The translations under genes were made by a program, and so were the position numbers. Shown here in pieces: positions 10,060 through 17,564 of a DNA stretch of 33,643 bases. Source of the DNA: Planctomycetaceae bacterium. Its GTDB lineage: Bacteria > Planctomycetota > Planctomycetia > Pirellulales > Pirellulaceae. The notes under the pieces are model-generated. The model was not told the origin of the DNA and did no database searches. It saw only the letters and a list, made by a program, of their open reading frames with translations. Numbering within the stretch: position 1 is the first letter of the stretch; the number at the start of each line of letters is the position of its first letter. The stretch is taken from assembly GCA_012729315.1 (NCBI GenBank), contig JAAYDI010000187.1, positions 1 to 33,643 on the forward strand. The letters are read 5' to 3'.

Positions 10060-11505
10060 ATGTCATGTGACGATGCTCCAGAGCCAGGACGGACGGCGGG
10101 CGACCAACCGCTCGATGCGCGAACGGCCCATCCGCGGTCAGCGTTGCCGACCGCCGGGGACGGGCTGCCGACGCTCTATCGTGACAGCTCGTTCTGGGGC
10201 ATGACGGTAACGCAGTTCCTCGGCGCGTTCAACGACAATCTTTTCAAGCAGATCATCCTGCTCCTGGCGCTCAAAGTGGCCGCGCAGGATCGGCAGTGGG
10301 AGGCGATGTTCGTCTTCTCGGCCCCGTTCGTGATCTTCTCGGGGTATGCCGGCTACCTGGCGGACCGGTACAGCAAGCGGACGATCATCGTGCTGGCCAA
10401 GGTGGCCGAGATTGTGGTCATGCTGGGCGGCCTGGTGGCGTTCCTGTCCTTTGGCGTGAGCGGCTTTCCCGGGCTGCTGGTCGTGCTGTTCCTGATGGGC
10501 GCGCAGAGTGCGTTTTTCGGGCCGAGCAAGTACGGGATCCTGCCGGAAATGCTGCGTCCGCAGGACCTGCCGCGCGCGAACGGCGTGATCTTGATGACGA
10601 CGTTTCTGGCGATCATCTTCGGCGCTGTGCTGGCCGGTTTCCTGTGCGACCTGGCCACCGGCGTCACCGTGCCGCCGGCCGAGACGGAGAGGGAGTTCGC
10701 AAGCAACGGGGACTTCCTGGCCACCGGCGTTACCTTGTCGCTGGCCGAGACCGCCCATCGACTCTGGCTGGCGTCGGCGGTCTGCGTGGCCATTGCGGTG
10801 GTAGGAACGCTGACGTCGCTGTGGGTGCGGCGGGTACCCGCCGCCGCTCCGCAGCTGCCGTTCCGCTGGTCGGCGCTGACGGTGCCCCCCGACAGCCGGC
10901 AGATGCTCCGGGCAGACCGCCCGCTGCTCGGCGCGGTGCTGGCCTCGAGCGTCTTCTGGCTCGTGGCCGGGGTGGCCAGCCCGGCGGTCAATTCGCTGGG
11001 CAAAATGCAGCTGGAGCTGAGCGATACGGGAACGAGCATCCTGCAGGCCTGCATCGGGATCGGGATCGGCGTGGGGTCGATCGTAGCCGGTCGCCTGTCG
11101 CACGGAGTGGCCGACTTCCGCGTCATGCGATTGGGCGGCTGGGGGCTGATCGTAGGGCTGCTGGTGGTGGCGCTGCCCGGTCCGAACCACGGGCACCTGC
11201 TCGGTTTCTCCGGGACGCTGGTGGCGCTGATCGTGCTGGGCGCCTTCGCCGGCATGTACGCGATCCCGCTGCAGGTGTTCATGCAGTCACGTCCGCCGGA
11301 TGGGCAGAAAGGGCGGATGATTGCCGTGATGAATCAGGCGAATTTCACGGCCGTCCTCCTGTCGTCGCTGGTGTACTGGCTGTTCGACCGGATCGTGGTG
11401 TTGGCCGGCTGGCCGCGCTGCGCCCTGTTTGCTCTGACAGCCGCGGTCATGTTGAGCGCGTTGCTGCTGTATCGGCCGGGCCGGGAGGTGGCCGGCAGTT
11501 CGTAA
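10060..11505 (+). CDS. MFS transporter, LplT-like
   Basis: 481 residues, a 12-helix major facilitator protein. The first helix region, FWGMTVTQFLGAFNDNLFKQ, matches the start of lysophospholipid flippases of the LplT type and of the transporter half of Aas fusions. The loop between helices 2 and 3 has GYLADRYSKR, the MFS motif A. In LplT relatives the substrate is lysophospholipid taken up for re-acylation. No acyltransferase domain is fused or adjacent here, so the substrate is inferred from family only. The ATG at 10060 is chosen because the -10-like sequence ends 6 bp before it; the frame is open back to 10000 through the right end of the repeat element. A 66-bp in-frame near-duplication lies at 10651-10751, in a loop near mid-protein. 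Confidence 0.82.
   Translation: MSCDDAPEPGRTAGDQPLDARTAHPRSALPTAGDGLPTLYRDSSFWGMTVTQFLGAFNDNLFKQIILLLALKVAAQDRQWEAMFVFSAPFVIFSGYAGYLADRYSKRTIIVLAKVAEIVVMLGGLVAFLSFGVSGFPGLLVVLFLMGAQSAFFGPSKYGILPEMLRPQDLPRANGVILMTTFLAIIFGAVLAGFLCDLATGVTVPPAETEREFASNGDFLATGVTLSLAETAHRLWLASAVCVAIAVVGTLTSLWVRRVPAAAPQLPFRWSALTVPPDSRQMLRADRPLLGAVLASSVFWLVAGVASPAVNSLGKMQLELSDTGTSILQACIGIGIGVGSIVAGRLSHGVADFRVMRLGGWGLIVGLLVVALPGPNHGHLLGFSGTLVALIVLGAFAGMYAIPLQVFMQSRPPDGQKGRMIAVMNQANFTAVLLSSLVYWLFDRIVVLAGWPRCALFALTAAVMLSALLLYRPGREVAGSS
10651..10751 (+). repeat. In-frame 66-bp-period repeat inside the MFS gene
   Basis: CTGGCCACCGGCGT...CTGGCCGAGAC-type segments at 10651-10685 and 10717-10751 are near-identical and 66 bp (22 codons) apart. 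They give LATGVTVPPAET and LATGVTLSLAET in the protein. Confidence 0.75.
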
Positions 11506-11543
11506 AGCACAGAGTCCGGCATGGTTTTCCCCCGAACGGACAG

Positions 11544-11572
11544 TTGGCAGGTACGGCGCGGGACTGTAACGT
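11544..11572 (+). promoter_or_regulatory. Putative promoter for the SIS/ROK pair
   Basis: TTGGCA (11544-11549) and TAACGT (11567-11572) are separated by 17 bp in the 152-bp gap after the MFS gene. This would give a leader of about 80 nt for the SIS-domain gene. There is no clear terminator between it and the MFS gene. Confidence 0.4.
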
Positions 11573-11657
11573 GGTAGAGACAAACAAGAGGACGCAGACC
11601 GGCACGGGAGCGCAGAACCGCACAGGAACGTTGTCCAGCTGATCGAAAGGACGAAAG

Positions 11658-12281
11658 ATGCTCGGGATTGATTTGGCCGCCGGCGCGTATCTGCAGCGGC
11701 TGCAGCAGGAGATCGGGCGGGTGGATCAAGCGGCGATGGAGCGCTGGGCGAAACTGATATACAGGGTCTGGGAGCGTGGCAGCTGCGTCTTCATCATCGG
11801 CAACGGTGGCTCCGGGACGACGGCCAGCCACATGTGCGAGGATCTCGGCAAGAGCAGCCTGCCGGAGAACCTGCTGTACGACGAGGACCGCAAGCGGCTC
11901 AAGGTGCTGAGCCTGACCGACAATGTCGGCTGGATCACGGCGGTGGGAAACGATCTGGCCTACGACCAGATCTTCGTGCAGCAGCTGATGAACTTCGGCA
12001 GTGCAGGGGATCTGCTCATCGCGATCAGCGGTTCGGGCAACAGCCCCAATGTGCTCAATGCCGTGGACTGGGCGAACCGGCACAGACTGGTGACGTTCGG
12101 CTTGACCGGGTACGACGGCGGCAAGCTCAAGCAGATACAGCAGGACGGGCTGCACGTGGAGCTGGACGACATGGGGATGGTCGAGAGCATCCATCTGTGC
12201 CTGTTCCACTGGGTGTTGAACGACGTCCACGCGCGAATCAACAGTCTGGGGCGGTGCGCGGCTGCCCCGGCCGCACAGTGA
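11658..12281 (+). CDS. SIS-domain sugar-phosphate isomerase, GmhA-like
   Basis: 207 residues forming one SIS domain. The phosphosugar-binding loop is GNGGSGTTASHMCEDL (48-63), followed by the second loop SGSGNSPNV (124-132) and the helix VESIHLCLFHWV (175-186), which corresponds to the metal- and substrate-binding helix of GmhA. GmhA converts sedoheptulose 7-phosphate to heptose 7-phosphate for LPS or S-layer heptose. The next gene, 19 bp on, is a ROK-family sugar kinase, so the two probably act on the same sugar. Whether that sugar is heptose is not shown: no HldE/HddA-type gene is in view. The ATG is preceded by AAAGGAC at a good distance. Assignment to the GmhA-like SIS family is solid; the exact substrate is open. 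Confidence 0.85.
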   Translation: MLGIDLAAGAYLQRLQQEIGRVDQAAMERWAKLIYRVWERGSCVFIIGNGGSGTTASHMCEDLGKSSLPENLLYDEDRKRLKVLSLTDNVGWITAVGNDLAYDQIFVQQLMNFGSAGDLLIAISGSGNSPNVLNAVDWANRHRLVTFGLTGYDGGKLKQIQQDGLHVELDDMGMVESIHLCLFHWVLNDVHARINSLGRCAAAPAAQ

Positions 12282-12300
12282 GTGACAGGAACCAAGTCTG

Positions 12301-13350
12301 ATGTTCCTCGGCATTGAGATCGGCGGCACCAAGTTGCAGCTTGGCGTAGGCGACGGGCGCAGCGGCGAGCTGCGCGCGTTGGAGCGGGCCGACATCGACC
12401 CGCAACGGGGCTCCGCCGGGATTCTCGAGCAGATCCGGCAGTTGGGCAGCGACCTGGTGCGCACGCACGGCGTGACGCAGGTCGGATTCGGCTTTGGCGG
12501 ACCGGTGGACACCCGGGAGGGGCGGGTGATCAAGAGCCACCAGGTGCCGGGCTGGGAGAACTTTCATCTGGCCAGCTGGTGTCGCGAGTCGCTGGGTGTG
12601 CCGGCGATCCTGGGCAATGACTGCGACGTGGCGACGCTGGCCGAAGCGCATTTCGGGGCAGGGCAGGGGCGCCGCAGCGTGCTGTTCATGACGGTGGGGA
12701 CCGGCGTCGGCGGGGGCTTTGTACACGACGGCCAGCTGTTGGGAAGCGGGCGTCCCGCCGCGTGCGAAATCGGGCACCTGCGTCCCGGCCTGCACGCTGC
12801 GGAGTCGGACCAGACGGTCGAGTCGCTGGCCAGCGGCTGGGGCATCGCGTCGGCCGCGCAGGCCCGGCTGACCGGCGAAGTCACCGGCGGGCCGAACGCG
12901 TGGACAGGGGCGGCGCGCGCCACAGACCGCATGCAGCTGCAGCAGCAACTGGCCGATGCCCAGCAGGCCGACGCGCAGTCGATCGAGGATCTGCTGGCAC
13001 GCTGCCACCAGAACCTCGATCAGCTGACGGCCCGTGTCGTGGCCGAGGCGGCGGAAGCGGGCAACGCGATCGCCCGGCGCGTGTTGTCGCATGCCTGCCA
13101 GGTGCTGGGCTGGGCCGTCGCCCAGGCCGTCACGCTGCTGGCTCCGGAAGTCGTGGTGGTGGGGGGGGGCGTGTCGCTGATCGGCGAATCGTTGTTCTTC
13201 CAGCCGCTGCGTCAGGAGGTCGCCCGCTACGTGTTTCCGCCGCTGCGCGACAGCTTCTCGATCGAGCCGGCGGCGCTGGGCGAGTCGGTGGTCGTGCACG
13301 GTGCGGTCTGGCTCGCCGCCCATGCGGTGCAGCGCCCGCAGGCTTCATAG
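12301..13350 (+). CDS. ROK-family sugar kinase lacking the zinc motif
   Basis: 349 residues, an ASKHA-fold ROK protein without a DNA-binding domain, hence a kinase rather than a repressor. The N-terminal phosphate loop is GIEIGGTKLQLGV, with Glu where most members have Asp. GNDCDVATLAE places the catalytic Asp at 107. EIGH at 156-159 is kept, but the zinc motif CxCGxxGCxE that normally follows is replaced by a cysteine-free stretch (AAESDQTVE). A C-terminal glycine-rich block, VVVVGGGVSLIGE, supports nucleotide binding. It probably phosphorylates a hexose or related sugar. It follows the SIS-isomerase gene by 19 bp and overlaps dapB's 3' end by 6 bp in convergent orientation. The frame contains an insertion around residues 200-235 relative to short ROK kinases. 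Confidence 0.85.
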   Translation: MFLGIEIGGTKLQLGVGDGRSGELRALERADIDPQRGSAGILEQIRQLGSDLVRTHGVTQVGFGFGGPVDTREGRVIKSHQVPGWENFHLASWCRESLGVPAILGNDCDVATLAEAHFGAGQGRRSVLFMTVGTGVGGGFVHDGQLLGSGRPAACEIGHLRPGLHAAESDQTVESLASGWGIASAAQARLTGEVTGGPNAWTGAARATDRMQLQQQLADAQQADAQSIEDLLARCHQNLDQLTARVVAEAAEAGNAIARRVLSHACQVLGWAVAQAVTLLAPEVVVVGGGVSLIGESLFFQPLRQEVARYVFPPLRDSFSIEPAALGESVVVHGAVWLAAHAVQRPQAS

Positions 13351-14142
13351 CCCCAGCACATCGAACATGGAATACAGCCCGGCCGGCTGCTGGACGACGA
13401 ACTTGGCCGCCTGCAGCGCGCCGATGGCATAGCAGTCCCGGCTGGTGGCGCGCACGGTGAGTTCCAGCGATTCCCCCAGGAGACCGAACAGAATCGTGTG
13501 CGTGCCGGGATCGTCCCCGGCGCGGACGGCGTGATAGCCGATCTCATCGTGCGGGCGCTGGCCCACCTGCCCCCCGCGCCCGTGTACCTGCCGCGTCAGC
13601 CCCATGGCTTCGGAAATCAGCTGGCCGAACCGCAGCGCCGTGCCACTGGGGGCGTCCTTTTTGAACCGATGGTGGCACTCGATGATCTCAACATCGGCCC
13701 CTCCCCGGCAGTCGCGCAGCGCGGCGGCGGCGAGCCCGGCCAGCTTCATCGTCAGATTCACTGCCAGACTCATGCTCGGAGCGCAGACCAGCGGAATCGA
13801 CTGCGCGGCCTGCGCCACCAGCTCCTGATCCGACGCGCTCAGGCCGGTCGTGGCCAGGATCAGCGGCAGCCGCCGCTGGCGGCACATGGTGATGACCCGG
13901 TGCGCCGCCTCCGGCACCGAGAAGTCGATCAGGCAGTCCGCTTCTGCGTCCAGCGAGAAGCTCAGCGGGACCCCCAGCGCGTCGCACCCGGCACACTGGC
14001 CGGCATCCCGGCCCAGGTCCGGATGCGCCTGTGACTCGAGCGCCGCGACGACGCGCAGATCCGGATCCGCGGCTGCCAGCGCGATCAGCCGCTGCCCCAT
14101 GCGCCCCGCGGCGCCGTGAATCACCAGCCGAAGTTCACTCAT
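13345..14142 (-). CDS. dapB: 4-hydroxy-tetrahydrodipicolinate reductase
   Basis: 265 residues. DapB reduces 4-hydroxy-tetrahydrodipicolinate with NAD(P)H in the diaminopimelate/lysine pathway. The N-terminal dinucleotide motif is GAAGRMG (10-16). The substrate-binding signature HHRFKKDAPSGTA (157-169) holds the catalytic His and Lys and the SGT phosphate-like loop. DFSVPEA and TTGLS of the cofactor domain are also present. The ATG at 14142 is preceded by a GGGGGGA ribosome-binding site; a GTG 15 bp upstream lies within that site and is less likely. Diaminopimelate synthesis fits a peptidoglycan-containing bacterium. The gene is convergent with the ROK kinase and follows thrC on the same strand, so the two aspartate-family genes may be cotranscribed unless the hairpins between them stop transcription. 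Confidence 0.97.
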   Translation of the reverse strand: MSELRLVIHGAAGRMGQRLIALAAADPDLRVVAALESQAHPDLGRDAGQCAGCDALGVPLSFSLDAEADCLIDFSVPEAAHRVITMCRQRRLPLILATTGLSASDQELVAQAAQSIPLVCAPSMSLAVNLTMKLAGLAAAALRDCRGGADVEIIECHHRFKKDAPSGTALRFGQLISEAMGLTRQVHGRGGQVGQRPHDEIGYHAVRAGDDPGTHTILFGLLGESLELTVRATSRDCYAIGALQAAKFVVQQPAGLYSMFDVLGL

Positions 14143-14179
14143 CGTGGTCCCCCCCACAAAAAGACAGGATGATTCGGTG

Positions 14180-14195
14180 GCCGCAGGCCTGCGGC
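14180..14195. promoter_or_regulatory. Perfect 16-bp palindrome between thrC and dapB
   Basis: GCCGCAGGCCTGCGGC is self-complementary over its full 16 bp. It lies 38 bp before the dapB start and 64 bp after the thrC stop. It could be an operator or part of an attenuator or terminator structure. There is no T-tract next to it. Confidence 0.5.
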
Positions 14196-14225
14196 AGCGC
14201 GCCGTGCAAGCCCGGTCTTGTGTAT

Positions 14226-14252
14226 GGCACGCGTCCCGGCACAGGGCGTGCC
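14226..14252 (-). terminator. Possible hairpin after thrC
   Basis: GGCACGC (14226-14232) pairs with GCGTGCC (14246-14252) around a 13-nt loop, beginning 6 bp after the thrC stop. It lacks a U-tract, so it is a weak candidate for termination or mRNA stabilisation. Confidence 0.3.
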
Positions 14253-14258
14253 GCGGAA

Positions 14259-15659
14259 CTAGCTGTAGAGCCGGATCGCCTTCATGATCTCACCCAAGTC
14301 GTTCGGCACCGCAACGGCGCGGTTGGCGAACGACGCGCGACGTACCCCGCGGCTGCCCAGGATCTTGTTGAACTGGTCCTGATCGGTCGTGTGGTAGGCC
14401 ACTGTGGCGGTGGGATCTTTCAGCTGGTGTCCGGTCAGAATACAGACGACCCGCTCGTCCGCACCGATGATCCCTTCGGCGCGCAGCAGACGGGCTCCCG
14501 CCACGCTCGCCGCGCTGGCCGGTTCACACCCCACCCCGCCGGCCCCGACCTGGGCCTTCGCGTCCATAATCTCCTGGTCGGTCACGCGCCGCACTACCCC
14601 ATCACAGGTCTGCAGCGCGCGGAGGCACTTGCGGAAGTTGACCGGGCGGTTGATCTCAATCGCGCTGGCAATCGTGGACGCTTTCAACTGTTCGGCGTCC
14701 ATGCGGGCAAAATACTCGTCGGAAATCGCCATCGGCGGAGCGCCGTCCTGCCACCGCATGCCGCGCTGATCGTAGAGCTGATACAGCGTGTCGGCGCCCG
14801 CCGCATTGATGATCGCCAGACGCGGCACTCGTGGGATCAGCCCCAGCGTGTGCAATTCGGCAAACGCTTTACCAAAGGCACTGGAGTTTCCCAGATTGCC
14901 GCCCGGCACCACGATCCAGTCCGGTGGCTCCCAGGAGAGCGCCTCGAGCACGCGGAACATGATCGACTTCTGCCCTTCCAGCCGGAACGGATTGATGCTG
15001 TTGACCAGATAGATCCCCAGTTCGCTGCAGACTTCCCGCACCCGCATCATGGCATCGTCAAAGTCGCCGGCAATCTGCACAGTCAGCGCGCCGTAGTCGA
15101 GTGCCTGGGAGAGTTTTCCGTAGGAGATCTTACCCGAGCCAATGAAAATCACGGCCTTCATGAGCCGAGTCACGGCACAGTACATGGCCAGTGACGCGCT
15201 GGTGTTGCCGGTCGAAGCGCAGGCCGCGCGCTGGGCGCCCGTCATTCGGGCATGCGTGAATGCCGCCGACATGCCGTTGTCTTTGAAGCTCCCCGACGGA
15301 TTCATGCCCTCATACTGCAGATACAGCCGGCCCGGCCGCACGTCGACATAGCGGGCCACGGCATCGGCCTGCTGAAAGAGCGTCTGCCCTTCCCCAACCG
15401 TGACAATCTGATCGGGCGGGCAGAACGGCAGCAGCTGGTGGAAACGCCACACCCCGCTGTAACAGCTCGGTTCACGGCGGCGCGCCCAACGAGCTTCAAG
15501 GTCGCTCAGCTTACGGGGGGGCGCAGCGCGGTCCCAGTCATACACGACGTCCAGCAGATCACCGCATCGACCGCACGCCACGCGCACTTCGCGAACATCA
15601 TAGGTAGCTCCGCACGTGGGAGAAATACAGCGCTGATAGGCGATTGGTGTTGTAGACAC
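14259..15659 (-). CDS. thrC: Threonine synthase
   Basis: 466 residues from the GTG at 15659; another GTG at 15704 would add 15 residues, and neither has a strong ribosome-binding site. Threonine synthase makes threonine from O-phosphohomoserine using PLP. A four-cysteine zinc-ribbon-like start is visible (Cys11, Cys16, Cys29, Cys32), as in the longer ThrC type. The PLP lysine is Lys126 in [25 protein letters not shown] and [17 protein letters not shown] provide the phosphate- and cofactor-binding loops. The chain ends with the serine/threonine-type GHQLKDP segment. It belongs to the fold-type II ThrC group rather than the E. coli short form. It is the first gene of a likely thrC-dapB unit driven from 15750-15778. 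Confidence 0.93.
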   Translation of the reverse strand: MSTTPIAYQRCISPTCGATYDVREVRVACGRCGDLLDVVYDWDRAAPPRKLSDLEARWARRREPSCYSGVWRFHQLLPFCPPDQIVTVGEGQTLFQQADAVARYVDVRPGRLYLQYEGMNPSGSFKDNGMSAAFTHARMTGAQRAACASTGNTSASLAMYCAVTRLMKAVIFIGSGKISYGKLSQALDYGALTVQIAGDFDDAMMRVREVCSELGIYLVNSINPFRLEGQKSIMFRVLEALSWEPPDWIVVPGGNLGNSSAFGKAFAELHTLGLIPRVPRLAIINAAGADTLYQLYDQRGMRWQDGAPPMAISDEYFARMDAEQLKASTIASAIEINRPVNFRKCLRALQTCDGVVRRVTDQEIMDAKAQVGAGGVGCEPASAASVAGARLLRAEGIIGADERVVCILTGHQLKDPTATVAYHTTDQDQFNKILGSRGVRRASFANRAVAVPNDLGEIMKAIRLYS

Positions 15660-15749
15660 GAGTGTCTCATTCAGTCCAGGCAATAACGTCGGGGAGGAAA
15701 ACACGCTCGACGCACGACCGATCCCGTGCGTGCCGCGCCGCGGGGCGCA

Positions 15750-15778
15750 AGTCTAAGCGAGACGCAAGACGGCGGCAA
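15750..15778 (-). promoter_or_regulatory. Putative thrC promoter
   Basis: Read on the minus strand, TTGCCG (15773-15778) and TAGACT (15750-15755) are separated by 17 bp. The site lies about 90 bp before the GTG at 15659 and faces away from the plus-strand promoter at 15868. Confidence 0.42.
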
Positions 15779-15867
15779 GTCGAGTCCGACCGCCCGCTGC
15801 GCAGTCTCCGCAAAAGAAACCGCGTCCCACGACGCACAGCGCCGCCCCGCCGCCCGCCACGCGACCT

Positions 15868-15896
15868 TTGACAATCACCCACCCCCGGCCTAGAAT
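15868..15896 (+). promoter_or_regulatory. Strong sigma70 promoter for dksA-like/lspA
   Basis: TTGACA (15868-15873), a 17-bp spacer and TAGAAT (15891-15896) form a near-consensus housekeeping promoter. It predicts a leader of about 200 nt before the DksA-like start at 16106. The frame open through the leader from 15983 looks non-coding. Confidence 0.68.
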
Positions 15897-16105
15897 AAAA
15901 CGTCTCGCGCCGACCGACGTGCGGCGCCCAATTGAACCTTGAAAGGACCTAACGGCGGATTGTCGCCCGCTAGAAGCATGCCTTGGCCTGGATTTCGAGA
16001 GTACTGCAGGGCGCGATGCGGACGAGAGAGTCGGGGGGGCGGACGGAGCACCCGGAGAGGTGGAGTTTCGGCAGCGGCTGTGCCGCATCAATCAGGACCT
16101 GTGTA

Positions 16106-16480
16106 ATGAGTAAGAATTCGGACCTGCGACAGTACAAGGAGAAGCTGATCGATCTGCGTGCTCGTTTGCGCGGTGACGTGACGGGGATGGCCAACGCCGC
16201 GCTCAAACGGACCCGCACGGAAGCCAGCGGCGACCTGTCGAGTATGCCAATTCACATGGCTGATATCGGGAGCGACAATTTCGATCGGGAGTTCACGCTC
16301 AGCCTGATGCAGAACAACGGGGGGACGCTCGGGCAGATCGAAGACGCTCTTGAACGAATCGAGTCGGGCACGTATGGTGCTTGCGTTGAGTGTGGTGGTC
16401 GCATCCCGAAGACGCGTCTCAATGCAATCCCCTATACCCCTCACTGCATCAAGTGCGCCAGCGAGTTGCAGCAACGCTGA
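16106..16480 (+). CDS. TraR/DksA-family zinc-finger protein
   Basis: 124 residues from the ATG at 16106, with AGGA 8 nt upstream. An N-terminal coiled-coil segment (KNSDLRQYKEKLIDLRARL) is followed by MADIGSDNFDREF and a C-terminal C4 zinc finger (CVECG...CIKC, CX2C-17-CX2C). This is the TraR/DksA/YteA fold, whose members bind in the RNA polymerase secondary channel or act as general stress regulators. The protein is shorter than E. coli DksA and lacks its DxxDxA tip, so it is a YteA/TraR-like relative whose effect on transcription cannot be predicted. The frame extends upstream to 15983, but those 41 residues lack conservation signs and have no ribosome-binding site. lspA starts 1 nt after the stop codon. 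Confidence 0.87.
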   Translation: MSKNSDLRQYKEKLIDLRARLRGDVTGMANAALKRTRTEASGDLSSMPIHMADIGSDNFDREFTLSLMQNNGGTLGQIEDALERIESGTYGACVECGGRIPKTRLNAIPYTPHCIKCASELQQR

Positions 16481-16481
16481 A

Positions 16482-17048
16482 GTGGCGGAGCGCGCAGTCC
16501 CCGTTTCGCGTTATCTGGTCTTCTTCGCGATCGGCCTGATCGGGTTCGCGCTGGATATCTGGTCCAAGTCCTGGATCTTCCAGCGGCTCGGCGTGGCGCT
16601 CACCGAAGAGGGCAGCAAAGCCCCCCCGATCTGGCTGATCGAGGGAGTATTTGGGTTCGAGACGAACCTGAACGAGGGGGCTTTGTTTGGAATCGGCCAG
16701 GGCCAGGTGATCGTGTTTGCCGCGCTATCGTGTGTGGCGGCGGTCGGGGTAGTGTGTTGGCTGTTCGTCGCCCGGGCCGCCCACGATCTGCATCTGACGG
16801 TCGCCTTGGGGTTTGTGTTCGCCGGGATTCTCGGCAACCTGTACGACCGCCTCGGGTTGCACGGGCTGACGTGGGGGCCCGGGGTACGGGGCCACGAGGT
16901 GGGTGACCGGGTGTACGCGGTCCGCGACTGGCTGCACTTCAAGATCGACGCGATCGGGTTTGACTGGCCCATTTTCAATCTGGCCGACAGCTGTCTGGTG
17001 TGCGGAGCGATCTTGTTAATCTGGCACGCCTTCCGCTGCCACGACTGA
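16482..17048 (+). CDS. lspA: Lipoprotein signal peptidase (signal peptidase II)
   Basis: 188 residues from a GTG at 16482, 1 nt past the preceding stop, which implies translational coupling. LspA is the inner-membrane aspartyl protease that removes signal peptides from diacylglyceryl-modified prolipoproteins. Four membrane helices are visible. The family motif NEGALFG is at 64-70, and the two catalytic aspartates are Asp122 (GNLYDRLG) and Asp169 (FNLADS). An insertion of about 20 residues between these (around WGPGVRGHEVGDRV) makes the second extracytoplasmic loop longer than in E. coli, a feature I believe is common in planctomycetes. A longer open frame from 16350 overlaps the previous gene and is not plausible. 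The lipoprotein at 29725 in this window is one likely substrate. Confidence 0.95.
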   Translation: MAERAVPVSRYLVFFAIGLIGFALDIWSKSWIFQRLGVALTEEGSKAPPIWLIEGVFGFETNLNEGALFGIGQGQVIVFAALSCVAAVGVVCWLFVARAAHDLHLTVALGFVFAGILGNLYDRLGLHGLTWGPGVRGHEVGDRVYAVRDWLHFKIDAIGFDWPIFNLADSCLVCGAILLIWHAFRCHD

Positions 17049-17076
17049 TTGACATTCACTCCGGCTCTGCTAAGTT
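17049..17076 (+). promoter_or_regulatory. Putative promoter for the Rrf2/phosphatase pair
   Basis: A perfect TTGACA (17049-17054) begins at the first base after the lspA stop, and TAAGTT (17071-17076) follows after 16 bp. The expected leader to the Rrf2 start is about 50 nt. Confidence 0.5.
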
Positions 17077-17131
17077 GGTGTCGATCGCGTCAGGCAGGGG
17101 GGCACGGTAGTTTTGAAGGCGGGCCACGACG

Positions 17132-17557
17132 ATGAAGCTATCACGGACAGTCGCTTACGCAGTGCGGGCCACGCTGCAGCTTGCCAAGAGCGATTCATCA
17201 ACGCCGGTGCCCTGCAGTCAACTTGCCGCTGAGGGGAACATGCCTGAGCGGTTCCTGCTTCAGATTCTTCGGTCGCTGGTGACGCACGGGATTCTGCGTT
17301 CCACGCGTGGCGTCGACGGCGGGTATTCGCTCGTGCGGTCGCCCAATGAGGTGTCGTTACTTGAGGTGATCGAAGCGATCGAGGGTCCTCTCAATACGGG
17401 TGAGCCAGTGGCAGAGGGCATGTCGGAGGAGTCGCAGTTGCGGCTGCAGGAGGCGTTGTGGGCAGTCACGGACAATTCGCGGCGCCAGTTGGAAGCCATC
17501 AAGTTGTCTCAGCTCCTCGCACCTCCCTCAGACGCCGAGGTCGAAGAAAGCACATAG
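17132..17557 (+). CDS. Rrf2-family transcriptional regulator
   Basis: 141 residues. The N-terminus MKLSRTVAYAVRATLQLA and the winged-helix block MPERFLLQILRSLVTHGILRSTRGVDGGYSL are classic for Rrf2 proteins (IscR, NsrR, RsrR, CymR relatives). The three cysteines that bind an Fe-S cluster in IscR/NsrR are absent from the region after the wing; the only cysteine is near residue 28. It is therefore probably a cluster-free member like CymR, sensing something else or acting through a partner. It lies 7 bp upstream of the phosphatase gene and may regulate its own operon. The ATG is preceded by a purine-rich stretch but no strong SD. Confidence 0.87.
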   Translation: MKLSRTVAYAVRATLQLAKSDSSTPVPCSQLAAEGNMPERFLLQILRSLVTHGILRSTRGVDGGYSLVRSPNEVSLLEVIEAIEGPLNTGEPVAEGMSEESQLRLQEALWAVTDNSRRQLEAIKLSQLLAPPSDAEVEEST

Positions 17558-17564
17558 GATCGAT

